A DNA stretch of 64,000 nucleotides from Isoetes taiwanensis (GCA_021234155.1 JAJEKV010000005.1:13931449-13995448); one strand, 5' to 3'. Shown: positions 36,497-49,229, counted from the first letter of the stretch. Made by a program: numbers and translations. Notes: a model not told the origin generated them from the letters alone.

Positions 36497-36837
36497 TGGC
36501 ATTATGTTGATTGACATTTACTTTGTCCATATTAAATTACATTATAAAATGTCTTTGTCCAAAAGCTTGGACTTTTTAAAATAAGCATAATGTATCTATG
36601 CTTTATGAGATGTTTTTATTTTGCATTTGGGACCGTCCAATGGAGGAATATTCCTCCCTTTATACCAGATCAACGGCCTTCTGTTTTTTGAAGGCTAGGA
36701 CCCCTACAAATTTCAAAGGTGTAGAATCGACATGCATCACCATTGAAATGAAATTGTTTATAACCCACTATGCCAAAAAAGATACAGAAGCTTCCAGAAC
36801 CCTCCTACTCCTCACACTGCTCTTCTTCGCACAGCCA

Positions 36838-36926
36838 ATAGATCAATACGAATTGATTTTCTGTTGCAATAGATAGCTAGAACAATGGCTAATCCAATAG
36901 TTGCTTCAGCAGCTGCAATAGCTATC
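36838..36926 (-). pseudogene. ndhE: Nuclear fragment of plastid ndhE
   Basis: The minus strand translates to [20 protein letters not shown] followed by NRKSIRID. That is the C-terminal membrane region of plastid NADH dehydrogenase-like subunit 4L (ndhE), where AIAAAEAAIGLAIV is conserved. Only about 30 codons are present, with no neighbouring plastid gene on either side, so this is a short plastid-to-nucleus insertion. The mitochondrial homologue nad4L is a weaker match in the tail. Confidence 0.65.
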
Positions 36927-37129
36927 CTTTTACTTGTTGAATGTCCAAAAAATCAGACCGAAACTGAAGGAAGATGGCCGATTTGCTCAAGGGAAGCATG
37001 AATCAGAGGAAGTACCGGATTGGCTGTCAGGGATGAAATCGATTGAGTGGGTTACGCTAAAACAACCTGATAAGGGCCGAAATTGGTTCCTAGTATCCCG
37101 ATTTGAGAAGATAAGGCAAAATTAGAATG

Positions 37130-38170
37130 AACCAGAACTGAGGCATCTGAATTTTCCTGCGATCCCTGGAAATGCACTGTTGTAGCCACAGAAGGGACGA
37201 AATTCCCTGATCTCAGTCGACTCATACATATTTGGCCGTTTTGATCGGCATGCAGGAGGTCGCTGTCTGGCAAGCCAAGGGCTAAGGGCTAGTGCCTCAC
37301 CTATGCGCTCCATGCCGATCAGCTGACCTGCTGTGCAAACGCCCCAGCCAAAACCAGCAGCATGAAAGCGCCCCCCGGGATCGTGGCCCTTCTTCGACTC
37401 CCCTCAGACCATCCGCTGCCCAATTTCGCCCAGTGGCATGTGGACACAACAGGCCTTCCAAAAACAGACTTCCCATTCCCTTCCCTTGCCCCTCAAAACA
37501 ATCAAGCAGCTCAAACATGCACAAATATACCATTTCCAATACAATACAATACCAGAATCTTAGTTCCCACCATTGCAAGAAGACCCTCCCCAAATACCAA
37601 ACGAATTGGGCAAACTTAATGGCTAATATTTGCCTTCCCATATTTTAGAAGTTTAGCCAAAGCCAAGAAACAGTGATGGAGAAAAATCATCTAGTTTATC
37701 CAAGTGCTAGAAACGTCAAGCTCCAATTTGAGGGTAGTTTAGCCAAACTTAATAGTAAGTTATTCCATGCAGACATGGCATCGAGACTTCTCCTAACAGA
37801 GTATAGAGTATATAGACACAATCCCCATTTGCAAACCAAATGATACTGGCAAGATCAACATGTATACGTTGAAAAGGGAGGTGAGAGAAAAAACATGTGC
37901 AATAAGTGTGGCCCGTCAGATACAAGGCAGATACACCCACCTAGCAGCAAACCATGTCAATCCATCATCACCAGCTACACTGGACCAGACACCTGAGGAA
38001 CACTGGAAGCAAATTCAAGTGATGGTGGAGGGAACGAGCCCATTGCATCTTTGGCGTAAAGAAGTGCAGTTTCTGGTCCGAATCGCTGCTCAAAATGAAC
38101 CCACCACAAAACCCGGGGGTTTCCAAAGATGGAGACCCGCGATCCAACAAATTTTGAGGATGGCCTTTGA
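37130..38170. other. Stretch between the ndhE fragment and the copia LTR
   Basis: Open frames of about 85-123 codons occur on both strands, but none is recognisable. The plus-strand frame at 37860-38231 contains WKQIQVMVEGTSPLHLWRKE and may be coding residue, with low confidence. Confidence 0.3.
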
Positions 38171-38445
38171 TGAAATCAGAGAAATACTGGAAACATACAT
38201 TGATAACAAAAGAAAGTACAAGAGATCCTGAATGCCAAGCTTCAGGTGAAATCAACACAGACAGAAATAAGGAGATCTATGCATAAGAACAAGAACGGGA
38301 ATGCTCAACTTGATGCGTTCTGGGTCTTCCGCCTCTGTACTTATAGTGCAGATTTGTTGCACGGTTATGTGATGTGGCAGAGTGGAAGAGTGGTCATAAC
38401 TCTTCTTAACTCCCCGAGATTCCCGGTGGAACTGTTTCTCCAATA
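38170..38445 (-). repeat. Probable 3' LTR of the copia element
   Basis: A polypurine tract (GGGGGG on the minus strand, 38446-38453) directly precedes a segment beginning TATTGGAGAAACAG. This segment contains a TATA-like CTATAAGTACAGAGG and ends near TTCTGATTTCATCA. The LTR boundary is inferred. I found no matching 5' LTR, because the element is cut off near 42.0 kb. Confidence 0.55.
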
Positions 38446-41400
38446 CCCCCCGTGACAGCGGGGAATCGAGCAGAATTCGATGCTTGCAGTGATCAAGTTT
38501 CGGTTTTGCAAGAGCTTTGGTCATCATATCAGCAGGCATTTGATCCGTGGGGCAGTAGGAGAGAGTGAGAAAACCTCGTTCAAGGAGGTCATGGATAAAA
38601 TGAAACTGAATGTCAATGTGTTTCATGCGTTTGTGCATGACTGGATTGCGTGCAATGGCGATGGCTCCTTGGTTATCTACGTGGAGTGAGACAGTGGGAG
38701 AGGTGGAGATACCAAGCTCGGAACAAAGACGATGAAGCCAGATTGCTTCTCGGGAAGCATGTGAGATAGAGATGTATTCAGCTTCGGTGCTGGATAGAGC
38801 CACACACTTTTGTTTGGAGCTGCTCCAGCTGACTGCACCATTGGCAAGGAGGAAAATATATCCGGATGTGGATTTGCGGTCATGTTGATCCCCAGCCCAA
38901 TCGGCGTCACAGAAACCAGTGAGATCTGAATTGCTAGTAGAGGTGAAAGTAAGGCCATGGTGGAGAGTTCCAGCAATATACCGGAGGACTCGTTTGAGTG
39001 AGGCACAATGAGAATTGCGAGGATCTTGAACAAACTGTGAAAGCTTGCAAACAGGGAAAGCGAGATCAGGTCTGGTGGATGTAGCAGCAAAGTTGAGTTT
39101 GCCAAGTATGTGCCGATATTGGGAATGAAAATACTGATAAGTAGAGCAGCAAGGACGGTCAGATGGAAGCAAAGGGAGGCCAAATTCAAGAGGGGTTGAA
39201 ACGGGATTGCAGGAAGATAATTGGAAGGTGCGAAGTATGTCAGAGAGGTATTTCTTTTGAGTGAGGTGTAAAAAGCCTTGGGATTGGTCATATTTTGCTT
39301 TGAGGCCAAGAAAATAATGAAGAGGACCAAGATCTTTCATGAGAAATTGGGTTTGGAGTTGGTTTTTGAGACATGATAAGGCATGAGGGCAGGCAGCAAC
39401 AAGGATGAGATCATCCACATAGCAAAGAAGGATCAGTGGTTGGGGAGAAGGTTTGAAGTAAATGCTATGATCAGCCTCAGACTGCTGGAAGTGGAGTTGA
39501 ATCAGAGCAGAGTCCAGTTTTTCATACCATGCTCGGGATGCTTGCCGAAGACCGTAGAGGGCTTTGTGCAACCTGCAAACATGATCAGGGAACTGAGAGG
39601 ACAGAAATCCAGGGGGCTGCTCCAGAAATACTTCTTCATGTAGATCGCCATTGAGAAAAGCATTGTTGAAGTCCATCTGATGAATATGAAAACGATTGTG
39701 AGTGGCATATGCAAGAATACTGCGTACAGAGGCCATTTTGACAACGGGTGCATAGGTCTCGTCATAATCCAAGCCTTGAATCTGTGTGAAACCACGGGCG
39801 ACAAGTCGAGCTTTGAATCATTGGATCGTATTGTCTGCATTCAGTTTGAGCTTGAAGACCCATTTGCTGGTGACAACAGGACGATTTGAAGGTCGAGGGA
39901 CTAAGTCCCAGGTGCCAGCAGTGCGGATGGAGTCCAATTCAAGATACATGGCTTGTAACCAATCATGTTTAAAGGGACTGTTGAGAGCATCATCATAAGA
40001 AAGGGGTTCAAGGGGTAGATCAGTGGAAACAAAGGAGTAATCAGCAGCCCATGCAGGTGGACGTCGTTGGCGGAGTGGTCGAGATGATGGTGGAGAGTTG
40101 GGAGGAGGAGAATGAATCAAGGGAGGAGCTGGAGTGACAGGTGGAATGGGAGATGATGGAGGAGAAGGTACCGATGTGGATGGAGTCAAATTGGAGGGAG
40201 CAGGAGCAATGGTCATAATGGGATCCTCCCAGTCAAGAAGGACAAGGTCAGGAGGTAAGGGAGTAGAATGGCATGCTTCATATTCATTGAAGTGGACATG
40301 AGAACTGATATGAAGGCGATGGGTTTGGAAATTGAAAAGCCGATATGCTTTTTGGTCTAGGCAATAGCCAAGAAACATGCAAGGAGTGCCTTTTGGAGCT
40401 AATTTGGACCGCTGATCAGAGGGAATATGGGAAAAAGCACGGCATCCAAAAACACAAAAATGAGAGGTCCTACCAGTCTAAAGTTCTTCAGGAATGTGAT
40501 TGTGCAAGCTGCTATGAGGTGTACGATTGAGGATGTATGTTGCAGTGAAGGCAGCTTCGCCCCAGAATTTAAGTGGGACATGCATAGCAATAAGCATAGT
40601 TCTGATCATCTCCAACAGAGACCGGTTGACGCATTCGGCACGACCATTGTGCTCAGGAGTATAAGGAGCGCTGATTTCATGACGAATCCCTTGAGAAGTA
40701 TAGTATGCCTGGAAAAGAGTGGAACAAAATTCACCACCGCCATCACTACGGACTGTGAGAATCCGATTTCCAGTAGCTCTTTCAACGTGAGTACTGAATT
40801 GTATGAATGAAGAAAAGGCATCACTCTTGCGCTGTAGAAGATAGACAAACAACTTGCGCGTGTGATCATCCAAAATAACCATCAAATACTTTGCCCCTGC
40901 AAAAGTAGGAGTGCGAAATGGTCCACAAAGATCAACATGGAGAAGAGCAAGACGGTGTGGAGCATGGCTAGAAGAAAGAGGGAAGGAAGAGCGGGCAATT
41001 TTTCCTTGAAGACATGCATTACAGGGCAGTGGGTGGTCTGGAATGGAATTGGGTGGAATGTAGCCGTGGGACTGTAGGAACCTTAAGCGGGCAGAGGAGA
41101 TGTGACCATATCTGTGATGCCAGAGGGAGTGACGATTGGGAGGACAATCCACAATGCAGGCAGACTCAAGGCAAGTTGGGAGATTGTGGACGAGATAAAG
41201 GTTGCTAGACCGAGAGTCAGTAAGGAGAATTTGATGTTGAGGATCTTGGATGATGCAAGAATCTGTGGAAAAAGAGACATGAAGTCCGGCATCAGTGAAT
41301 TTGCTCACGGATAAGAGATTCTTTTGAAGCTTAGGAACATGGAGGACGTTGTTGAGATGGGTGATTTGGCCAGAGGAGAGAGTAAGAAGGATTGTGCCAG

Positions 41401-41990
41401 TGGCAATACCAAGTTGCTGATTGTTATCTCCCATGATAACAGGTCGTGATGGGAATATATGTTGATAATCAAGAAAGAGTGAGTGGTGCGGAGTCATATG
41501 GCTAGTAGCACCCGAGTCTAGGTACCAGGAATGTGGAGACAGGTATGGGGATGTGTCAGAAACAGCAAAAAGATACTCAGGAGGTGGCATATCAGGGAAA
41601 TCTGCAGATGTGGAAATTTTGAATGGAATGGCATTCTCAAGAGCAAGATTGGTGTGTTCAGAAGGAAGAGCGGAGATGGAATCATCAACAAGATTGTTGT
41701 GTTCAGGTGGGGTTTTTGATAAGGACGGTGGAGAAGGACGAGAGGAGCGGATGGGGTTTGGTGCATTGCACTCTCGAGCAAGGTGGCCAGGTCATTGACA
41801 GCGAAAGCAAGTAATGGTGGAGCGGTCAAAGCGGGGACGATCATTTCGAGGAGTAGACTGGGTATGGCGAGGTGGAGTGGGGAGTAGACCTGGGCGAGAA
41901 TCAGCAAGAATCAGAGTTTCATGGGAATTGATGGGTCGATTTTGGCTTTGCCGGAAGTGCTTCCCCTTTCACACGATCAATGGCTGTCTC
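38252..41990 (-). mobile_element. Ty1/copia retrotransposon pol (gag end, integrase, RT, RNase H), 5'-truncated
   Basis: On the minus strand, in order: the end of gag with a zinc knuckle, CFRCQ-stop-PGHLAREC (about 41815-41765), where a TGA interrupts the CX2CX4HX4C; the protease-side block WYLDSGATSHMT (about 41520); the GAG-pre-integrase block HRYGHISSARL; and an integrase core with LLHVDLCGP, ILDDHTR and YTPEHNGRAECVNR (41590-40478). A stop follows HIPEEL. The link region has VFGCRAFSHIP and is Pro/Ser-rich. A second stop lies near 39818 before FKARLVARG. A 506-codon frame (39772-38252) holds the reverse transcriptase, with MDFNNAFLNGDL and the active site LLCYVDDLILV. It also holds RNase H, with FCDADWAGD, ALSSTEAEY and HVDNQGAI. 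That frame runs through the polypurine tract into the LTR. The 5' LTR and most of gag are missing. Three nonsense codons make it non-autonomous. Confidence 0.95.
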
Positions 41991-44900
41991 AAAGGTTTTT
42001 AAGAGCTTTGATCGTTTATCTAATCCTTGATACGATTCCTACATTGTACTGATCATTTTATTTGCTATATTATACTCATAATATGGGTATTATCTAAGTT
42101 GCATTGTTTGCCATTCTTGGTTACTGTTGTTTGCATCATTCTCCCTTGGTTTCAGTTGTCCCTTCAAGAGTTATGGTGTGGGGATTCTTAAGTGGCATTC
42201 AAGCCTTGTTACTATTGTTTCATGATTCACCTTTGGCTCTGGTTGTCTTCTTTCTGTTCTATTAGCCTAACTTTTTTGGGTTTCTGGCCTTGCAAACACT
42301 GATAAGCTTGCCATCTTTCCAGTTCCCCTTTGTCTCGTACAAACATTTAAATCCTATGCATTTCCTCATATGGATCCTTTTCATTAGCCGCTCATGTTCA
42401 TTTGATGGTTCCATGTGCTCGCTTTGATGGATATGTGGCTTTAATGTTTTTTATAACATATGATTCTTTTCATTAGTCGATCATATTCGATGGTTCCATA
42501 TGGCCCCCTTCCTTTATGGCTCATGGAATCTCATGGGGTCTATAGGATTGGTTTCTCGTCATTATTTTTATGCATGTATGCACTATTGGATCTAATTTTG
42601 TATGGTTTGAATTACATATTTCCTTTTTTCTTTTGGATCGTCAGTCCATTTTTTTCATGTTCTAAATGTCGATGCGTTTACATTGTTGCTCGATGTTGTT
42701 CAGTTATATTATTCAATTCAACATTCTCGGGTTGTAATTCCGCATCTTTGGGATTTCTGGGCTTTGTTAATTAGGTTAATTTGTAGACTATTTGGGTGTT
42801 GATGAGTTTGTGTTTTTCGTTGCTTTTTCGTTCATCGCATACCCTTGGCCATCTATAGAGTCTACTTTGTTTTACTTGGATGGGTTTTTTATTTACAGTG
42901 AAGTTGAAATTCCGTCAATCTTCTAGGCTTGTTTAGTTCATGGGTTTATTATCATTAGTATCATGTTTAATTCTAGTTCGATTCTTTGTATCATCTTAGA
43001 ATCTATGTGCTGCTTTCATATTCTTTCCTTAGTTCCCCATTAGTGCCTTTTGTGCCTTTTGACCCTATTTGCCACATTGACACCTTTTTTGCTTCATTAA
43101 TTCATTTGGACCTTTTTGTGTTCTTCGCAATCACTTCTGTTCTCTTCTCTTTTGTTCCCGGCCTCCGTGCAACATTTACTTCTTATTTCCTTTTACAAAT
43201 TCTGACGTTATTGTGCCTTCTATGGTTACGTTGTTACTCATGCAAATTTTTTATGCCAGCTTTGGTTTTGACCTTGTTTCTGGTCTCATTCTAATCCTTT
43301 TCATTCTTATACTTTCTTTTGTTCCAATGTTCCATGTTCTTTTTTGCCCTTTTGTTACCATGATTCTTTTTGCGTTTTTGTTCATGATGGTTGGTTCACT
43401 TTTATAGCTTTCTTGACCATAGTGTGTTCTTTTGCTGACTTTGCCCGATTTGTTGGACCATTATTTTTTCGTCCTTACCGTTCATGTTGGATGGGTCCCT
43501 AGGTATGTCTTGCATCCTCCCGAACTTGCTTTTAGGTGTTCATGTGTTCCCTTGCTATAGTTGCACTTTCTCATGATCTTTCGACTTGTCTCCTTTATGC
43601 ATGTGCTTGCCCTTCTTGGGCCTTTATATGTGGATGCCCACGTCCTTTTTTGTTCTTTATATGTCATGTTTTCGATTATCTCATTCTGCTTTCTTCCATT
43701 CCTATTCTTCTGATATTACTATGCTCTATATTGTTTTTTTTGTCTTTGGTCACGCGAGTTCTACCATTTTCATTACTGAGGTAATGAGAAGGCATGGAAA
43801 AGTTCTGTTTCTCGATAAGAACACCCTTCGTGCCTTCGTATTCTTTCCTTAGTTACCCATTGGTGCCTTGGTGCCTTTGCCTCTAGTTGCCTCATTGACG
43901 CCTTTTGCTTCATTGATTCACTTGGGCCTTTTCATGTTCTCTGCTATCACTTCTGTTCTTTTCTCTTTTGTTCCATGCCTCCTTGCAATGTTTGCTTATT
44001 ATTTCTTTTCACCAATTCTGACGATTTTGTGCCTTATGTGGTTTCGTTTGTTTTTAGTGTTGCCTATTGGTTTTGATCTTGTTACTTGATGTTTCTTACA
44101 TCTGCTTTCGTGTTCCCCTTTTATCGGGGCATTCACATCGGTTCAAACAATTTGATCATGGAATCATTCTGCTTGTCACTTTCATGTGTTTTATTATGCA
44201 TTAGGTTTCTTTTTTCTGCCTAGTTTTATTCTTTTTCATTCTTGGTTATGGTCCCAGCCCTTATTTTCATGTCGATCTACCTTGTGATAGTCGCTTTCAT
44301 GGTTCCATTCATTCTTTTATAGTTGATGCATATGTGATAATCAGTTTGATGATCCTAAGCTCGGCTCATGGTTGGCTTTATATAGAGATCCTAATCTTCA
44401 TTGCATTATGTTGGTACATTCTCAAGATTGCTTACACTTAGCTCATTTTGTAGCCTCTGCACGTTTTGATGCATTTGATCTATGATTAAACATCGTTGCT
44501 CATGTGGATATCTAGCTCATTTTGTTCGCGTCCATTTCTCCATTGCTTCATTATTTTTGTCGTATATGTTGGACATAGCTCGTTTGCCCAGAGGTCCTCA
44601 GCTATTTTTTTGTATCTTTGGACCCCGCTTCGTTGGCACACATGGCAGTCTATAGTTGTTACGGCAGGACTAGCATGTTTTACTTAGTCTTGCTTTGCCA
44701 TTTTTGCTTCTTTCAATTTCTTATTTGGCTTTGTCGTGCTTTTTGGGTCTGGTTTATTTCTGTGTGTAGTTGCTCTATTTTATGTTGCATTGGTTCCTTT
44801 TTGGTGGTGGTTCATCGATGCTGATTTGGTTTATCATGTTCCCTTGCTAAGATTTCATTCATGCCACTTTGCCCCAGTTTGCACCTTTTATAGGAGTTTT

Positions 44901-45232
44901 TCGTTGTTTCTCATGGTCGTCTTTTGAGGGCCTATACACATTCTTTTATCATATATTCTTAGTTTCTCATCAATACCTTTGAGGGCTGATTAGCGTGTGC
45001 ATCTCTTTCCTCCATCCATTTCATTTTAACTCATGTTCGTCTCTTTTTTGCCTTGCATTTTGTTCCCTCAGTATTCTTGCATATTATCTCTTGAAGCGTC
45101 TTAGTTCTTCATTATTTCTGGCATATTATCTCGTGAAACATCTTAGCTCTCATAGCTTTTCAATTCTCTTCTTTAAATTCATTGTTCCATATAGCTTCTT
45201 TTCTTTCAGTTCAGGTAGATTCCTCTTCTATC

Positions 45233-46188
45233 GGCCACTTGTTAGTATCATAGGACCCATCCTAGATGCCAAGGTTCTATTGCGTTAGCAATAGAACCGA
45301 TATGCCTTGGATGGGGACGCCTTTCCTCGCCTCTCCTATTTATGCTGCTTCATTCGTTCTCTTGAGATCCTTTTCATTCTTTCTCTTTTGCCTCTACAAG
45401 TTTCCCGCCCACCTTTCCCTCTCTCATATTCTGAGCTTGTTTGTTGTATCTGCAATTTTCGGAGTATCTAGTGTTTTGTTACGATTGATTTTTATGTTGT
45501 GGCTCCATGGCCTCCCATTCTATAGCCTCTGAGGCAATATTCATTATTCATTCTCACTCGGTATGTTGTTTCGTCTATGTTGTGTCTCTATGGCCATCAG
45601 ATTTGCCTACATAATTTTTTCTCGGCGAGGCGTTGTAGCCTCCGGGACAGTATTTGCTACTCATTTTCTCCTCGGCGTGGCGTTGTAGCCTCCGAGGCAG
45701 CACTAATCGGATGTTTTTTCTCGCGATGGTTTTTTCACGGTCGGTTCCCGATTGGTCGGCTATTATTTCTTCCTCGGCGTGGCCCTGGAGCCTCCGAGTG
45801 CTTTTATATTTTTGTTATTTTGCACTTCGGCACGTGCCTATTGTCGCAGCATCATGTTGTATATCACCTCACTTCTCGACAGTCGTAGGCTAGCGGCATT
45901 CTTCAAGAGCTTTGGCACTCATTTCTCATTAGGGTTTTCCTCGAAAACCCAAAAGGGCAGGGGAAGTGATCGCCAGTTTTCTCACTTTTGCATCGACCAA
46001 GCAACAGATAACTCATCTGTTATCTTGTACTCCTTAGTTCCATCGTGTTCTCAATGATTATCTAGTTTCGGAGCACTCAAATTTCAAGTTTTGTTCAAAT
46101 TCTACCCCGTGTGGGGGAGTAAATTTGTAAATGATTTTACAAAGCTCAGAACACCACTTCACTTGTTGGCCACTTGTTAGTATCATAA
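45233..46188. repeat. 20-bp direct repeat 936 bp apart
   Basis: GGCCACTTGTTAGTATCATA occurs at 45233-45252 and again at 46169-46188. The word TAGTATCATA resembles a tRNA-Met primer-binding site (TGGTATCAGA) and may mark an LTR/internal junction. The similarity is partial. Confidence 0.6.
45273..45345 (-). promoter_or_regulatory. TATA box plus 11-bp hairpin, inverted copy
   Basis: On the minus strand, CATAAATA (45345-45338) is followed by GGAGAGG and CGTCCCCATCCAAGG. A hairpin with arms GGTTCTATTGC and GCAATAGAACC follows (plus coordinates 45273-45283 and 45288-45298). This is the mirror of 36425-36496. Confidence 0.65.
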
Positions 46189-46199
46189 CATCATCTCAA

Positions 46200-47780
46200 G
46201 TGAAGATGCAAGATCCGAATATAATATATCTCAGATAAACTGATTGGATTACACGGTTAACCACCCAACCGGGTCCACTGGGTTAAGGCAAACACCTACT
46301 CTATGGAAACCAGAGATCCGATTGAGGCGATCTTTACTTTTTTGGAACTGGCTCAAAATCTAGTTTCCGAATTGGAGTGGCACATCTTTAAAATTCGTCC
46401 TTATGAGAGAGTAATGGCCAAAAGGTGACAAGGGGTTACAGATTACTGCTACAACGACATTACAGATTTGCAATTGTAATATACCATTGTACAGTCTCTC
46501 AATATACCTATTACTGCCAAGGTTTTTCCCTCGAAAACATTCCAAAGGGGGAGGAGGTTGAATTCTAGCAGTAATACAAACACTTGCCTTTTTTGAAAGC
46601 AGTAATACACTTGCTGTATTTTTTTGTTTGGTTCAATTCAATTGAACTCTTACGAAGGTATCTTATTAAGTGCAAACTTCGTCAGCTTAAGGAATACAAA
46701 GCACTTATGGATGAAAATGAGTAAGCTTTGCAAAAGGAATAAGCAAAGTTAGTAGAATTGGTAACTCTCTTGACACCATTGCAACAATTTAAATTTTGTT
46801 TGGCCGTGACTTACTAACAAGAAATATCCAAAGAATGATATGTGTTGGAGTGAACTAGAATCTAACAATGTCGTATTATAGCTTTTTCTAATATTTGGCT
46901 GGATCCATTAGGGCGGATTTGGGGTCTCAAAATGGCCCTTATCTTGGATGCCAGAATTCCACGTCATGTTTCTCGCGACCAATGATGTTTGCGCATTTTT
47001 TTCCAAAGTCGCATTATTAGTTGGCAAGTAGAAAGAGGAGCAGGCTTACTTGGCATCCACATGGCAAAATTTCATAGGACATGTTTGTGCATTCATTGCA
47101 ACCACATTTAATGGCCCGCATTTTTTGAAAATCGATGCATGGACCAAAATAATGGCTACTTTTCCCGCCCTGTGCACATGCCCACATGCGCCAACCACTT
47201 TTTTCAAATTTTGGCACCAAGATTTCCATTGTTCACATTAGCGCCGCACGTTTCCTCTCCGCAAATTATAGCTTTCATTTGGAATCCAAGTCTCCAATAG
47301 TGTCATTTTGTTTTTAGATTGGCGACAGCATAGAGTTAAGCAACAACGGCGAGGACGATGTGCGGACAAGCAAACGTATGTTACATGCCATGTTTTACTA
47401 CCCAAATTTTCATTCTTTCACCTCCTACTTTTTCAACTCTTCCCATTCATCGTTGCTGCTCCTGCCATTCATTCTTACAATTCAACGAATCGATCAGTAT
47501 CTCTAATTGCATCCATCATTGCTCCTAGTAATCCTACATTGCTTCAAGTAGCTTCATCACTTACAAAACAATAAAGGCATGACGATGGAAGGATATCTAT
47601 CCATAGGCTTGTGGGTGAGAATGCTATCCTTAACGAAGGATGACTATGGAGTTACATCGTAAGAGCGACATTCATACGCAATGAATAGGTAGAACTATAG
47701 GGTTCAAAATAAATGCTATGGATAGTATATTGCAAAACAAAAAAAAGGAAGGGAGGGGGGAGGGGGTTTGAAGAGGAGGA
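46200..47780. other. Intergenic stretch
   Basis: No supported gene. The stretch around 47300-47580 has an open frame of about 88 codons without a recognisable product. Confidence 0.3.
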
Positions 47781-47804
47781 TATTTGCAAATTTGCACCCT
47801 CAAT

Positions 47805-49222
47805 AATACATGGATCACACCATGCGAAAATGCATATGCACTTTGTAAATGTGTAGTGAGATTTCAGGTCATGTGATCCTTGCTTCTTTTTTCTTCCTCT
47901 TCTTGATTTATATTCACTCACCTTTGAATCAAATATTTTTCTTTGGGCTATATTTATCGGATGTCGGGGATTTGGGACTAGGAAAAGCATTTATTTTGCA
48001 TCGTTGTTGTCTAACATAGAATGGACATAAGAGACATGCTTTTCCAAGATATACATTGTGGGCAATGGGCATCTAGTTATACGTTGTAAAATTGTGGGAG
48101 CCGAGCTTGAAAGTCGTCCCATGACCTCGTTTTGGAATTGTGCAAGCCTTATGAGAATGGTGTCCTTGCAATGAAGAAATGTTTGATAAGACGTTCATCC
48201 GTGGTTGTTGAAAAAATGAGCTACAAAATATTTGCTCCATTAGAGGTGTTTACTAATGCCACGACACAAAAGCTCCAAAGACATATTGTATAAAATGTCG
48301 CTTTCATGAGCCTTTGGATCGCTTAACTCAAAGTGTCACATATGGAAACATTGTTAGGTTTGATAAAATAACATAAAAATCTTATTTAATAAAGCTTTGG
48401 TTGTTGGTAAAGTGTTGGCTTATTGATTATGTGTTTGTATTTTGCTTTGGAACCCTCTTTGAAAAAGTTTAGTTCATAAAACATAATATAACTTGGAATG
48501 ATACATATTTTATATGCAAATGAGAGACTATTGATGAGGGACTTGGTGTTATTATCTATTGACAACAACAAACAAAGTGGATCACACCATGCCGTTTTTA
48601 GTATATTCCAACCTTTTAGCTTATACAAAATTAAGCTTGGTGTGATCTTTTTGGAAAAACATGACTTCCTATAGTAAAATTACTTTGATTATATTTTAAT
48701 AAAAGAAATATATATGTGTCTTATTTGAAGTTAAGTGTGGATATGTGACGTGCTCATTTTTATTGATAAAGTGTTTGCTTTTTTGAAAAGGGCTAATAAC
48801 TTTATGTACTACTAGAGTTGGTAAAGTATTTTAGATGCAAATAGGATGCTTGATGTGATCCTTCTTAAAAAAAAAAAAAAAGATATGCTCTTTGAAAAGG
48901 ACTAATAACTTTATGCACTTGGGGTGGTAAAGCATTAAATGAGAAAGGGTACTTGTGTTTAATTTTAATTTGACAACAAATAAGAAAGTGGATCACACGA
49001 TGCGAATTTAGTGTGTTCCATTTTTGTTGCATATGTACTATTCGCTTGGTGTGATCCTTCTTGAAAAATAATATGCTCTTTGAAAAGGGATAATGACTTA
49101 TGTACTTAAGAGTGGTAAAGCATTTTAGATACAAATAGGAATGAGTACTTGTGTTTAATTTTAATTTGACAACAAATAAGAAAGTGGATCACACCATGCG
49201 AATTTAGCTTGGTGTGATCCAT
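47805..49222. repeat. Minisatellite with GGATCACACC/GGTGTGATCC hairpins
   Basis: Three tandem units begin at 48782, 48891 and 49079, each opening with TTTGAAAAGG and containing a TTTAATTTTAATTTGACAAC or related tract. Each unit carries GGATCACAC or GTGTGATCC words. In the last unit they form a perfect hairpin with 10-bp arms (49186-49195 and 49211-49220) and a 15-base loop. Further copies of the words occur at about 47812, 48577 and 48634. Confidence 0.8.
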
Positions 49223-49229
49223 CTTGAAG

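Larger units (their letters stand above)
31440..36500 (-). repeat. Dispersed repeat block with internal tandem copies
   Basis: Continues the family seen at 18.6-20.2 and 27.4-29.4 kb. Tandem pairs: a 125-bp unit at about 31800-32045 (CACCC/GGGTGG palindromes, AACATGATAAACAGAAAT, AAATATGATGTATA); about 145 bp at 33460-33735 (AATAACAAGAACATAATAAA, AACGTTTCAAT); about 45 bp at 33980-34068 (CGAGGTAACTTTGATAAACA). A GC-rich segment at 34260-34560 has overlapping open frames of about 110 codons but no recognised product. No host gene is supported. Confidence 0.6.
42000..46190 (+). repeat. Dispersed repeat block, inverted copy (T-rich strand)
   Basis: This block is in the opposite orientation to the copies at 18-36 kb and directly abuts the truncated copia element. 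Shared motifs are the minisatellite with GGCGTTGTAGCCTCCG (45630-45645 and 45683-45698) and GGGTTTTCCTCGAAAACCC (45933-45951) with TCTCACTTTTGCATCGACCA after it. There is also internal similarity between about 43010-43200 and 43840-44010 (TTCTTTCCTTAGTTMCCCATT, CTTTTGTTCC). Open frames are T-rich and hydrophobic by composition only. Confidence 0.6.

Noticed and set aside
37860-38231. Real plus-strand gene next to the copia LTR
   Set aside because: The frame partly overlaps the LTR and its antisense, and no family is recognised. Evidence is too weak to call a gene.
39383-41310. Plus-strand ORFs over the copia element
   Set aside because: They are antisense shadows of the minus-strand pol frame.
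42460-45888. Series of hydrophobic plus-strand ORFs of 60-100 codons
   Set aside because: They follow from the T-rich composition of a repeat. No domain, no consistent start and no continuity.
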